From assembly GCF_000622145.1 (NCBI RefSeq), contig NZ_KK211402.1:23059-87058 (forward strand): a stretch of 64,000 nt of DNA. The letters are read 5' to 3'. A program made the position numbers and the translations under genes. Of this stretch, positions 51,307 to 58,963 are shown piece by piece. Each line of letters begins with the position of its first letter. Position 1 is the stretch's first letter. The stretch comes from Paracoccus yeei ATCC BAA-599 (GTDB taxonomy: Bacteria > Pseudomonadota > Alphaproteobacteria > Rhodobacterales > Rhodobacteraceae). The notes under the pieces are model-generated. The model ran no database searches. It saw only the letters and a list, made by a program, of their open reading frames with translations, and had not been told where the DNA came from.

Positions 51307-53364
51307 ATGAAGGCAGCAGAGACCAAGGTTGATCGTTTCCTCGGCAGCAATGAGACTGCGTTCGCCATTCCGGTCTACCAGCGCAATTATGACTGGGCAA
51401 AGACGCAATGTGCGCAGCTCTTCAAGGATATTCTTGCCGTCGGCGCTGACGAGACTCAATCGGGCCATTTCATCGGCAGTATCGTTTACGTCCATGATGA
51501 CGTGCATGCTGTCGCTGCCCTGCAAGAATTCACGATCATCGATGGCCAACAGCGCCTGACCACACTCACCCTGATCTATATCGCGATCTACCGGCACTTC
51601 CTTGCTGCGGGCGAAGATCGTGAAGCCCAGCGCATCTACAAGACCTATCTGATCAACGAGTTTGCAGAAGATGCCGAGAAGCTGAAGCTGAAACCCACTG
51701 ACAATAACAAGGCCGCGCTGGCGCAGATGATGGATCCGCAGGAGGCGGTTAAGGTCAGCGGGTATTCGCGCCTGATCGAGAATTTCCGCTTCTTCCAAAG
51801 CAGGATCGATGCGTCGAACGTGGCGACGGTTCTGAAGGGCCTGTCCAAGTTGTTATTTGTCAACATCGCGCTCGATCGGCAGAAGGATAATCCGCAGCGC
51901 ATTTTCGAGAGCCTGAACTCGACGGGGCTGGAACTGTCGCAGGCGGACCTGATCCGCAACTACATCCTTATGGGGTTGCCGCGCAGGGAACAGGAGCAGG
52001 TGTTCCGCAAGTTCTGGGAGCCTATCGAGCGCAATGCCCGCAATCTTGAGGTCAACGAAAGCCGTTTGTCAGATTTCATCCGGGATTACCTAACGCTTAA
52101 GCAGAAGGATATTCCCAACAAGGGCGCGGTTTACGCCAAGTTCAAGGAGCGTTTCCCTGTTCCCAGCTCGCCCGAGCTGATGGAGGCACTGAATGAGATC
52201 CGCGATCTGTCGAATGTCTATGCGCGCCTCTTGAACCCGGACATGGAAACCGACGCCGTGATCTCGCGCGAGCTGGGCTATATTCGCACGCTCGAGATCA
52301 ATGTGTCCTACCCCTTTTTGATGCCGGTCTATCGGGATTTTCAGTCAGGAGTGATCGTACGTGACGAATTTGCAGCGGTGCTGCAGCTGGTGCAAAGTTA
52401 TGTCTGGCGGCGCGCGATCTTGGGCCTTCCGACCAATGCGCTGAACAAGATCTTCATGGGGCTCTACGACCGTGTGGAGCTTGAGGACTATCTGAAATCG
52501 GTCCAGCGCGCACTGATGCAGCGCGGCGGCACACAGCGTTTCCCGCGCGACCCGGAGGTTCTGGCCGTCCTAAAAGAGAAGGACATGTACAGCATGAAGG
52601 GGCGTACGCGGACCTATTTCTTCGACCGGCTCGAGAACCACAACAACCGCGAAATCGTGGATGTCACAGTGCCGGGAATCACCATCGAGCATATCTTCCC
52701 GCAGAAGCCGGACCCGGAATGGCGTAACACAGTCGATGAAGACGATTTTGCCGCTTTGGGGGAGCAGTATCTCAACACAATCGGGAACCTGACCCTTTCG
52801 GGCAATAATGGTCGCCTTGGCAACAAGACCTTTGCCGAGAAGCGCGACATGAACCATGACGGTGGCGAACAGGGCTACCGCTTCAGCCGGCTCTGGCTCA
52901 ACCGCGACCTGCAGACGCTCGATCATTGGAACGTGGCGCAGGTTGAAGCGCGGGCGGAACGCATCGCCCTGCGTTTTCTCGAAGTCTGGCCCGCACCCAG
53001 CGTAGATGTGTTGGCTGGCCCCGATGTGGAAGAGGTCAACATCTTTGAGGCGGAGGAACCCAAGTTCAAGAAACTCGAATATGCAGTGTTCCTCGGCAAT
53101 CGCCTTTGGGTGACACAGGTGAGCCGACTTTATGTCGAGGTGATTCAACGGCTGCTGTTGGAACAACCCGACGCCTTCCATGGCACCAAACTCGGTGACC
53201 GAATCCAGCTGACCTCCGACCCCGCAAGCTTGCGCCAGTCGGTCCAGGTTGGAGAGGGGTATTTTGTGGAGGCTAATATCGATTCCACGTCCAAGTTCGA
53301 GCGGATGAAATTCATCTTGGCCGAATTGGGCCTCGAGGATGAACTATACATTAAGTTCGCTTAA
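51307..53364 (+). CDS. DUF262/DUF1524 protein (GmrSD-like)
   Basis: The 685-residue protein begins with DUF262, a ParB/Srx-like nucleotidase domain with the signature IIDGQQRLTTL (DGQQR at 79-83) and IPVYQRNYDW. It ends with DUF1524, an HNH-like nuclease with EHIFPQKP (about 461) and NTIGNLTLSGNNGRLGNKTF. This architecture is that of GmrSD-type enzymes that cut modified DNA. It lies 150 bp after res, with an ATG at 51307 (a TTG at 51304 is less likely) and probably its own promoter. Together with the type III system it would cover unmodified and modified invaders. Confidence 0.88.
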   Translation: MKAAETKVDRFLGSNETAFAIPVYQRNYDWAKTQCAQLFKDILAVGADETQSGHFIGSIVYVHDDVHAVAALQEFTIIDGQQRLTTLTLIYIAIYRHFLAAGEDREAQRIYKTYLINEFAEDAEKLKLKPTDNNKAALAQMMDPQEAVKVSGYSRLIENFRFFQSRIDASNVATVLKGLSKLLFVNIALDRQKDNPQRIFESLNSTGLELSQADLIRNYILMGLPRREQEQVFRKFWEPIERNARNLEVNESRLSDFIRDYLTLKQKDIPNKGAVYAKFKERFPVPSSPELMEALNEIRDLSNVYARLLNPDMETDAVISRELGYIRTLEINVSYPFLMPVYRDFQSGVIVRDEFAAVLQLVQSYVWRRAILGLPTNALNKIFMGLYDRVELEDYLKSVQRALMQRGGTQRFPRDPEVLAVLKEKDMYSMKGRTRTYFFDRLENHNNREIVDVTVPGITIEHIFPQKPDPEWRNTVDEDDFAALGEQYLNTIGNLTLSGNNGRLGNKTFAEKRDMNHDGGEQGYRFSRLWLNRDLQTLDHWNVAQVEARAERIALRFLEVWPAPSVDVLAGPDVEEVNIFEAEEPKFKKLEYAVFLGNRLWVTQVSRLYVEVIQRLLLEQPDAFHGTKLGDRIQLTSDPASLRQSVQVGEGYFVEANIDSTSKFERMKFILAELGLEDELYIKFA

Positions 53365-53378
53365 GGGTTGAGTGTATG

Positions 53379-54056
53379 TCATCTAGGCGGGCGGGGTTTT
53401 CTGGCCGTCCATGGTCTTGAAGAGGGCATTACCGCCCTCACCTCGACCTCCCGCAGCATGCCGCCCGCGATCAGCCCATCACGCACCCAGTCCAGCGCCT
53501 GCCACCAGTCGTTATAGGCTTGGCGGGCGGCATCGATCTGCTGCGGGGTTGGGGTGAAGGTGACGGGGCAGGCGCGGACCTCGACGATGCGCCACTTGCC
53601 GCTGATCAGCGCCCGGGCGGTGTCGACGACGACGCTAACCGCGCGGTCGCCGTGCCGGTTGCGCTTGATATCGACCGGCACACAGCGTGGCACGGCCCCT
53701 GGCATCCAGTCCGGGGTCAGCCCGGCGCGGGCCAGTTCCGCGACCCGGATCGCCATGCGCTTACCACCCAAGGTGTCGGGCATGCCCGCGACGGTGGCGG
53801 CGATCACCTCGGCGTCCGCGTGCACATATCCACCCATTTTGTGTTGGCCGCCATCGATCTTGCAGCCAAGGATCGCGCGTTGCAGCAGGATGTACTCGAG
53901 GCCGAAGCCAAAACCCTCCTCGGCCCCGTCCTTGGCCGGGGGCAGCTCCAGTTGTGCTTTTTCGACCCCGAAGGCCCATTCCAGCGCCGCCTGTACGCCC
54001 AATGCGCGTTTGGTTTTTTGGCTGCCTCGTCGCCCGATCTTTCCTTGTATCGTCAT
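53379..54056 (-). CDS. Hypothetical phage protein, 225 aa
   Basis: The last gene of the minus-strand replication operon encodes a 225-residue protein. Its basic N-terminus (KIGRRGSQKTKRALGVQAALEWAF) is followed by AEEGFGFGLEYILLQRAILGCKID and a middle VPVDIKRNRHGDRAVSVVVDTARAL. It ends with helices rich in Trp (AYNDWWQALDWVRDGL). I recall similar unnamed proteins in Rhodobacterales prophages but know no function. It is coupled to the preceding gene by a 4-bp overlap. Its 3' end stops 15 bp from the convergent DUF262 gene. Confidence 0.6.
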   Translation of the reverse strand: MTIQGKIGRRGSQKTKRALGVQAALEWAFGVEKAQLELPPAKDGAEEGFGFGLEYILLQRAILGCKIDGGQHKMGGYVHADAEVIAATVAGMPDTLGGKRMAIRVAELARAGLTPDWMPGAVPRCVPVDIKRNRHGDRAVSVVVDTARALISGKWRIVEVRACPVTFTPTPQQIDAARQAYNDWWQALDWVRDGLIAGGMLREVEVRAVMPSSRPWTARKPRPPR

Positions 54057-55222
54057 TCAGGCCACCCCTCAAACAGCGTCATCTGCGCCGGGCGCTGGGC
54101 CGCATCGGTCGGCCGCCAGATCCACGGGCCCGAGGCCATGGGCAGCTGCGAGAGCGCGCCACGCATGTGCCGCTGCCAGAGGGTGAACTCCGTTGCCGAG
54201 CAGGCGCAGAGCGCGTGCCCGATGGGCCAGCCCATCAGCCATCCGACGAAGAGTGGGTTCAGCCGCCGCCGCGACCGGCCTTTCAGGATCCGCCGCGAGA
54301 CGACGCGCCCATGCGAGGCAATCATCGAAGCCCAAAGCGGGCGCGAGATCGGGGCGTGCGGTAAGGACTGCGGCCCATCCGGCGTGATCGCCGGGGCCGG
54401 GAGGGTGAAGCCCTGTTCCGCCCGGTAGTGCAGGATATCCATCCGGGACTTGCCATCGGCTCGGATGATGCTCGCCTCGCTGGATCCCTTCCAGTTCTGT
54501 GCGGCCGGTGTTGGCCATTGCGCGGCCTGCGCAGGCAAGGGCGGCGTCCCGCCCGATCCATAGCTCTGGCCGGGCCCACCTTTCGCGCCATCGGTCGCTT
54601 TCGGCGTCGACCAGTTGGTGATGCCCAGCGCCAGCGCTTCCGCTTTCCGGGTGAAGTCGCTGTTGCCTGCCGGGTTGTAGCGGTTGGTGCCGGGGTGCAG
54701 GCTCATCGGTGTGGGCCAAGATGAAGATGCGCATCCGCTGGTGCGGCGCGCCGACTTCTGCCGCGCTGAACAGACCCGCCGCAGGCGTGTAGCCCAGTCC
54801 CCAAAGCTCTCGCAGGACAGTTTCGAGGCCGAGGGTGACGTGACCGGGGACGTTTTCGAGGAAGACCCACTCTGGGTTGCACTCGCTGATGACGCGGGCG
54901 ACATCGGGCCAGAGGTGCCGCGGATCATTGGCGCCGCTGCGCTTTCCGGCAGCACTGAAGGGCTGGCAGGGATATCCGGCCAGAACCGTGTCGAAGGCCC
55001 CGCGGAAAGGGCGGGCATCGAAGGATCGCAGGTCGGTCCAGATTGGGGCAGGGGCAAAATACCCGGCGCGCTGGGCTGCGATGAGGACGGATCGCGGCCA
55101 GCCCTCCCATTCGACGAAGCAGCGGGTGTGATATCCGGGTTCGGCGAGCATGACGCCCAGATCAAGGCCTCCGCCGCCTGCGCAGAGGGACAATCCGTAC
55201 CGGGGACGAAGCACCATGCCAT
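54053..55222 (-). CDS. Overlapping +1-frame gene over the cytosine methyltransferase
   Basis: The +1 frame is open for 389 codons. Its ATG (55222) directly follows the stop of the replication gene, and its stop (54053) overlaps the next gene's ATG, exactly the coupling used throughout this operon. The second half looks like a real protein, with WPTPMSLHPGTNRYNPAGN, QWPTPAAQNWKGS, LNPLFVGWLMGWP and FTLWQRHMRGALSQLP. I recall such WPTP/LMGWP proteins from many phages, often labelled methyltransferase-associated. Codons in the last ~650 bp use more G/C at the third position in this frame than in the methyltransferase frame. Either both frames are translated, or an ancestral frameshift fused them. 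Confidence 0.6.
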   Translation of the reverse strand: MAWCFVPGTDCPSAQAAEALIWASCSPNPDITPAASSNGRAGRDPSSSQPSAPGILPLPQSGPTCDPSMPALSAGPSTRFWPDIPASPSVLPESAAAPMIRGTSGPMSPASSASATQSGSSSKTSPVTSPSASKLSCESFGDWATRLRRVCSARQKSARRTSGCASSSWPTPMSLHPGTNRYNPAGNSDFTRKAEALALGITNWSTPKATDGAKGGPGQSYGSGGTPPLPAQAAQWPTPAAQNWKGSSEASIIRADGKSRMDILHYRAEQGFTLPAPAITPDGPQSLPHAPISRPLWASMIASHGRVVSRRILKGRSRRRLNPLFVGWLMGWPIGHALCACSATEFTLWQRHMRGALSQLPMASGPWIWRPTDAAQRPAQMTLFEGWPE

Positions 55223-55226
55223 TCAC
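54069..55226 (-). CDS. DNA cytosine-5 methyltransferase
   Basis: From a GTG at 55226 (alternative ATG at 55217) the 385-residue product has the C5-methyltransferase motifs in order: LCAGGGGLDLGV (motif I), GYPCQPFSAAG (motif IV, catalytic cysteine), ENVPG (motif VI), EVGAPHQRMRIFIL (motif VIII) and, at the end, LLGNGVHPLAAAHAW (motif X). A variable segment of ~160 residues between VIII and X would hold the target-recognition region. It should methylate cytosine to protect phage DNA. Nearly its whole length is also open in the +1 frame, described separately. The start overlaps the stop of the upstream gene. Confidence 0.8.
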   Translation of the reverse strand: MNGMVLRPRYGLSLCAGGGGLDLGVMLAEPGYHTRCFVEWEGWPRSVLIAAQRAGYFAPAPIWTDLRSFDARPFRGAFDTVLAGYPCQPFSAAGKRSGANDPRHLWPDVARVISECNPEWVFLENVPGHVTLGLETVLRELWGLGYTPAAGLFSAAEVGAPHQRMRIFILAHTDEPAPRHQPLQPGRQQRLHPESGSAGAGHHQLVDAESDRWRERWARPELWIGRDAALACAGRAMANTGRTELEGIQRGEHHPSRWQVPDGYPALPGGTGLHPPGPGDHAGWAAVLTARPDLAPALGFDDCLAWARRLAADPERPVAAAAEPTLRRMADGLAHRARALRLLGNGVHPLAAAHAWRALAAAHGLGPVDLAADRCGPAPGADDAV

Positions 55227-56191
55227 GCCACCACACGCTGGTTCAGGCGCTCGCGGGTGACCAGCCCGCGTGCCAGCATGAGCCCGCACATCGTGGGGCT
55301 GATCATGCCCTTGGGCAGGTATTCGTCGGAGTTGACCTTGGCCGCATAGAAGGCCGCCAACTCGTCCTCGCTGGGCGGGGGCGCGGCATCCGCCTTGCGC
55401 CGCCGCCCGGTCTTTGTGCCCTTGGCTTTCGCAATTGCCGCCTGCGCATCGCGCGCTGCGGCCCGTTCCATGAACCGGTCGAGGGCCTTGGGGCCATCGG
55501 GCGGATTCGGATGATCGGCGCGGGTCTCGGTCGCGACCTCGATGATCCGCGCCTGCGACAGCCCGAGGCTGTCGATCCAGCGGCGCACATGGGTGCGGGC
55601 GGGCCAACCCTGCCACCAAGCGGGTAGGGTGGCATTGGCGGCAAAGCCCAGCGCGCCCAGCAGTTCCGCGAAGAACCGATCAAATTCGGCCTCGCGCGCA
55701 GCTGCGTCCTCCTCCTCCTTTACAGGTTTACTTAGGGGTTCTCTTACAAGGTTAGTCTCCGGATTCCGGAGATGGCTTTGGGCAAAATCCGGAGATGGGT
55801 TTGCCGAAAATCCGGAGTTGGCCCCATGTCCGGAATCCGGAGTTGGGTCGTCGTCTTGTTCTTCCTCCGTTCTCGAAAGCCGATCTCCGGTTTCCGGAGT
55901 TGGCTCTTGTGGAAAGCCATCCTCGAACCCCAGGATGTAGCGTGTCGCCTGGCGCTTGTGGGTGCGGGGATCATGCACGCGGACGCGGTGGATCAGGCGC
56001 AATTCCTCGAGTTTCGCCAGATGCGCGTTCAGCGCCGAGATCGACATTTCCGCATCGTCGGCCAGCCGCTCCTGTGTGGGGAAGCAGCCGAAATCCGGGT
56101 TGTGCCGGTCGCAGAGGAACCAGAGCACGATCTTCGTGGCGGGTTTGAGCCCGCGCTGCTGGATAGCCCAGACGGTGGCTTTGTGGCTCAT
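55223..56191 (-). CDS. Phage replication initiator with HTH domain (lambda O-like)
   Basis: The 322-residue protein has an N-terminal winged helix-turn-helix: LKPATKIVLWFLCDRHN, FPTQERLADDAEMSISALNAHLAKLEELRLIHRVRV. A flexible middle is followed by a helical C-terminal part. The middle is encoded by five iterons at 55763-55903, followed downstream by an AT-rich stretch. This is the architecture of lambda gene O, where the initiator binds the origin within its own gene. It is followed by the overlapping methyltransferase genes and preceded by a VRR-NUC gene with a 4-bp overlap. No helicase-loader gene was recognised. Confidence 0.7.
   Translation of the reverse strand: MSHKATVWAIQQRGLKPATKIVLWFLCDRHNPDFGCFPTQERLADDAEMSISALNAHLAKLEELRLIHRVRVHDPRTHKRQATRYILGFEDGFPQEPTPETGDRLSRTEEEQDDDPTPDSGHGANSGFSANPSPDFAQSHLRNPETNLVREPLSKPVKEEEDAAAREAEFDRFFAELLGALGFAANATLPAWWQGWPARTHVRRWIDSLGLSQARIIEVATETRADHPNPPDGPKALDRFMERAAARDAQAAIAKAKGTKTGRRRKADAAPPPSEDELAAFYAAKVNSDEYLPKGMISPTMCGLMLARGLVTRERLNQRVVA
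55763..55903. repeat. Iterons, probable phage replication origin
   Basis: Five 13-bp repeats with consensus AATCCGGAG(A/T)TGG begin at 55763, 55786, 55809, 55834 and 55891, so the spacings are 23, 23, 25 and 57 bp. They lie inside the HTH replication gene. On the gene-downstream side an AT-richer stretch (about 55708-55756) follows. Iterons within the initiator gene next to an AT-rich zone are the hallmark of lambdoid origins. Confidence 0.75.
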
Positions 56192-56583
56192 GGCGCGGCC
56201 CTCCGCACTGGCAACTGCGCGCGGCTGGTGAAGCCGTTGTCGGCCAGCGCGCCCAGCGCGTCATCGACAGATCGGACCAGCGCCCAGCCAAAGCCCTGCG
56301 CGAGGACTGTATCGCGAAACGCCTCCTGATTTGGGCTCAGCCGCCCCTTGAGCGACTTCAGCTCCAGAAACAGCACGCGGCTGTCACACAGAACCATCAG
56401 ATCGGCAAAGCCCGGATGGACGCCCATGCCCACAAGGATCGCCTGGCGCTTGGCACCGCGCGGGCCCGGCTCGGTCACCTCATTGGCGCAGTGATGGATG
56501 ATGGCTGTCTTAGGCAGTGCGAACTTCAGCGCGGTGACCACGCTTCGCTGCAGATCCGCCTCAGGTGTTCCGCGCCGTTTCAT
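56188..56583 (-). CDS. VRR-NUC domain nuclease
   Basis: The 131-residue protein matches the stand-alone VRR-NUC family. It has a helical start (TPEADLQRSVVTALKFALP), then GVHPGFADLMVL with the catalytic aspartate, LFLELKSLKGRLSPNQ with the E-x-K pair, and the final GWALVRSVDDALGAL. Such small phage nucleases are thought to resolve branched DNA during replication and packaging. It is coupled by 4-bp overlaps to both neighbours. Confidence 0.88.
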   Translation of the reverse strand: MKRRGTPEADLQRSVVTALKFALPKTAIIHHCANEVTEPGPRGAKRQAILVGMGVHPGFADLMVLCDSRVLFLELKSLKGRLSPNQEAFRDTVLAQGFGWALVRSVDDALGALADNGFTSRAQLPVRRAAP

Positions 56584-56849
56584 CGCAGCCGCTCCGGATC
56601 AGGCTGGTGGCGGTCGATGCGACCGGGTGATTTGGCATCCAGGACGACCAGCAGTATCCGCGCGTCTTCGCGCTCCGAGGGCGTCTCGCCATGCTGGACC
56701 AGCACATTGCAGGCCAGCCGCAGCAGGTGGTCGGAATGGTTGACGACGTCGGCCACGACGATGCGCGCCTCGCGCCGCCGCTCGTCGATCCAGTCCTGGC
56801 GCACCTGATCGCGTTGGCCGCGCTTGCGAAAGGGCAGGGGGAGGCTCAT
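56580..56849 (-). CDS. Hypothetical phage protein, 89 aa
   Basis: The 89-residue protein is basic and helical, containing RQDWIDERRREARIVVADVVNHSDHLLRLACNVLVQHGE. It recalls small conserved proteins of Rhodobacterales prophage replication operons, but no function is known to me. Both ends overlap neighbouring genes by 4 bp. Confidence 0.6.
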   Translation of the reverse strand: MSLPLPFRKRGQRDQVRQDWIDERRREARIVVADVVNHSDHLLRLACNVLVQHGETPSEREDARILLVVLDAKSPGRIDRHQPDPERLR

Positions 56850-57094
56850 CGCCGTGCCCCCGCGCGCTTGGGTGCAGCCGGCGCTTCTTGCTGCATCAGC
56901 CAGTCCTGCACGGCATCGCGGCGGTAATAGATTTTTCGGCCAGCGCGCACGCAGGGTGGTCCGAACCTCAGCTTCTCCCAGCGATGCAGGGTTTCGACCG
57001 TCAGGTCGAGCTCAAGGGCAAGATCGAGGCGGCTGATCCAGCCGCTCAGAAGACGCGGCTTGCTGGGTCTGGGGAACGTCGCTGTTTCTGTCAT
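56846..57094 (-). CDS. Excisionase/AlpA-like HTH protein
   Basis: The 82-residue protein has the MerR-like helix-turn-helix of the excisionase/HTH_17 family: RLDLALELDLTVETLHRWEKLRFGPPCVRAGRKIYYRRDAVQDWL. Proteins of this type bend DNA for excision or act as early regulators. It is the first gene of the minus-strand replication operon and is divergent from the integrase, the expected place for an excisionase. GGAGAGACC precedes its ATG. Confidence 0.8.
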   Translation of the reverse strand: MTETATFPRPSKPRLLSGWISRLDLALELDLTVETLHRWEKLRFGPPCVRAGRKIYYRRDAVQDWLMQQEAPAAPKRAGARR

Positions 57095-57176
57095 CTGGTC
57101 TCTCCTGGTCGTCGCCCGGCATGGACGGGGTTCAGGGCTTTAGAAGCGCAGAGCAGACAGGGTGGCGGGAAGGCAG

Positions 57177-57609
57177 TGACCGGCGGTGATGCGCCGGAGG
57201 CTTGCCGGTCATTGATATCCTTGGGTTTTCCGGGGAGTGCGCACCGTGACGCCTGTCAGATGCAATGTCGAATCACGGCGACAGACGAAGTCACGCGGGG
57301 CCTCGGTCCCTGTTGCATGGCCGATTTACAGGGGTTTGCCTGTGTTTCGCGGGGTTTGGCAGGCATCCACACGCATTGGACCAACCGGCAAGGGGTCAGG
57401 AGCCTTGCCGGTCATTGATTTAAAACGGAATTTACAAAATCCGGGCTGGTTTCGCGGCCCACCGAACGAATGGAAAGCATCGGGCGGCGCACGGGCGGCC
57501 ATCTCACGCCCTGATTCTGCCGCTCATGGCCGGGCTTTGATCCAGGCGCGCTTCGATTTTCTCCATGAATTCAATGACCGGCAGCCCTGCGACGCATCAT
57601 CGCCGGTCA
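57177..57609. promoter_or_regulatory. Cluster of GCCGGTCA sites between excisionase and integrase
   Basis: The 600-bp intergenic region holds five copies of GCCGGTCA or its complement, at 57177-57184, 57206-57213, 57409-57416, 57575-57582 and 57602-57609. Two of them belong to a perfect 16-bp direct repeat CTTGCCGGTCATTGAT (57201-57216 and 57404-57419). The second is also half of a hairpin with CCGGCAAGG at 57385-57393. Spacing and location fit binding sites for integrase arms, excisionase or a repressor. No convincing gene lies between 57095 and 57695. Confidence 0.65.
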
Positions 57610-57695
57610 CCGCCTATGTGCCGGAGGGGGCCGCATGCTTCGCTTGATAAGCCTGCGCATCTACGCCTGTGTCAGGCGCAGCAGGAGGTGCGAGC

Positions 57696-58949
57696 ATGGT
57701 CAAGCGATTGCGATTGAACGACAAAACAGTGCGCGAGCTAATCCCGGAAGAGGATCGAGATTACCAAGTCTTTGACACCGAGATCCGGGGTCTGTCGATC
57801 CGCGTCTTGCGATCTGGCGCGCGATCCTTCGTGCTGGATTACCGGTTCGCAGGGCGCCAGCGCCGCATGGCGATTGGCCGCTGGCCCGAATGGAGCGTGA
57901 CAGCGGTCAGGGAACGCGCCCGCGAGTTGCGTCGCCTCATCGATGAGGGCTGCGACCCATTGGGCGAGCGTGGCGATTTGCGCGAAGCCCCACGGTTCAA
58001 AGACATGATCGACCGCTATCTGGTCGAGCATGTGCCGCATCTGGCGCCCCTGAATGCCTCTGATCAGCGCGCAGTGCTTAGCAAGTTGATCGCGCCACTT
58101 TGGGCCAATAGGCTGGTGGCGGACATCACCCCGCATGACGTTGCCAAATTACTCAACATCATAGCCGAGGGCCGGGCGCGTCCGTCGAAGCAAAAACCCA
58201 ACAACCGCGCGCGCAAGCTGCAAGGCAAGAAGCCCACGCCAGTCCGCGCCAACCGCGTGGGAGAGGTGCTGCGCAAGATGTTCAGTCTTGCCATCACATG
58301 GGGATGGCGCACAGACAATCCTGCGGCAGGCTTCAAGAAGCGGGTCGAGACTGCGCGCGAGCGCTTCCTGTCCCATGAAGAAATCGCGAAGCTGGCCGAA
58401 GTGCTAGAGTCGGCCATGGATCAGCGCGCCGCAGGCATCATCCGGATCTGCATGTTGACGGGTGCGCGCGTGGGCGAGGTACGTCAGGCGCAGTTCGAGC
58501 AGTTCAATCTGGAACTCGGGGTCTGGTCGAAACCGGCGGCCACCACAAAGCAGCGCAAGATCCACCGAGTCCCAATCTCGGGCGATGTCGCCGCCATCGT
58601 GCGCCAGCGCGCGCTTGTGGTGCCCAAAGGCAACCCATGGCTTTTCCCCGGCGATGTACCGGGCCAGCCCGTCAAGGAAATCCGCCGGTTCTGGATGATG
58701 GTGCAGCGCGAGGGGAACCTGCCCGATGTGCGCATCCACGACCTGCGCCACACCTTCGCATCGCTGCTGGTCAGTGGGGGTGCATCACTGGAGATGATCG
58801 GCAAGCTTCTGGGCCACAGCCAGATGCAGACGACGTTGCGCTATGCGCATCTGATGGATTCGCCCCTGCGCGCCGGGGTCGATGCTGTGGCCGGAATGTT
58901 CCGGCCACGCCCGAAGATCGTTCATGATGCGGATGCCAAGCGCGCCTGA
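57696..58949 (+). CDS. Tyrosine recombinase integrase
   Basis: The 417-residue protein is a P4-like tyrosine integrase. The N-terminal DUF4102-like arm-binding domain reads YQVFDTEIRGLSIRVLRSGARSF. A core-binding domain with a basic segment (SKQKPNNRARKLQGKKP) follows. The catalytic domain has R258 (TGARVGEV), H348 and R351 (HDLRH), H374 (LGHS) and nucleophile Y383 (RYAHL), all present. It starts at the ATG at 57696 behind a perfect AGGAGG. P4-type integrases usually insert at tRNA genes, in line with the tRNA-fMet fragment 4.6 kb further on. Confidence 0.9.
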   Translation: MVKRLRLNDKTVRELIPEEDRDYQVFDTEIRGLSIRVLRSGARSFVLDYRFAGRQRRMAIGRWPEWSVTAVRERARELRRLIDEGCDPLGERGDLREAPRFKDMIDRYLVEHVPHLAPLNASDQRAVLSKLIAPLWANRLVADITPHDVAKLLNIIAEGRARPSKQKPNNRARKLQGKKPTPVRANRVGEVLRKMFSLAITWGWRTDNPAAGFKKRVETARERFLSHEEIAKLAEVLESAMDQRAAGIIRICMLTGARVGEVRQAQFEQFNLELGVWSKPAATTKQRKIHRVPISGDVAAIVRQRALVVPKGNPWLFPGDVPGQPVKEIRRFWMMVQREGNLPDVRIHDLRHTFASLLVSGGASLEMIGKLLGHSQMQTTLRYAHLMDSPLRAGVDAVAGMFRPRPKIVHDADAKRA

Positions 58950-58963
58950 AGCGCCCTAGCCGT

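Larger units (their letters stand above)
5144..58949. mobile_element. Siphovirus-type prophage with cargo insertions
   Basis: A nearly complete set of temperate siphophage functions lies between the spanin genes at the left and the integrase at the right: lysis, tail fibre, tail tip, tape measure, tail tube, connectors, capsid, scaffold protease, portal, terminase, early genes, methyltransferases, replication genes with an origin, excisionase and integrase. The order fits one lambda-like genome read on the minus strand, with the integrase at the opposite end from lysis. Two large blocks do not belong to phage morphogenesis: the cellular genes plus IS at 30.9-38.4 kb and the defence island at 41.6-53.4 kb. 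Exact attachment sites were not found, so both limits are approximate. Confidence 0.75.

Noticed and set aside
57237..57647. A 136-codon frame upstream of the integrase
   Set aside because: No ribosome-binding site or family resemblance, and it spans the repeated GCCGGTCA boxes, which suggests a regulatory region.
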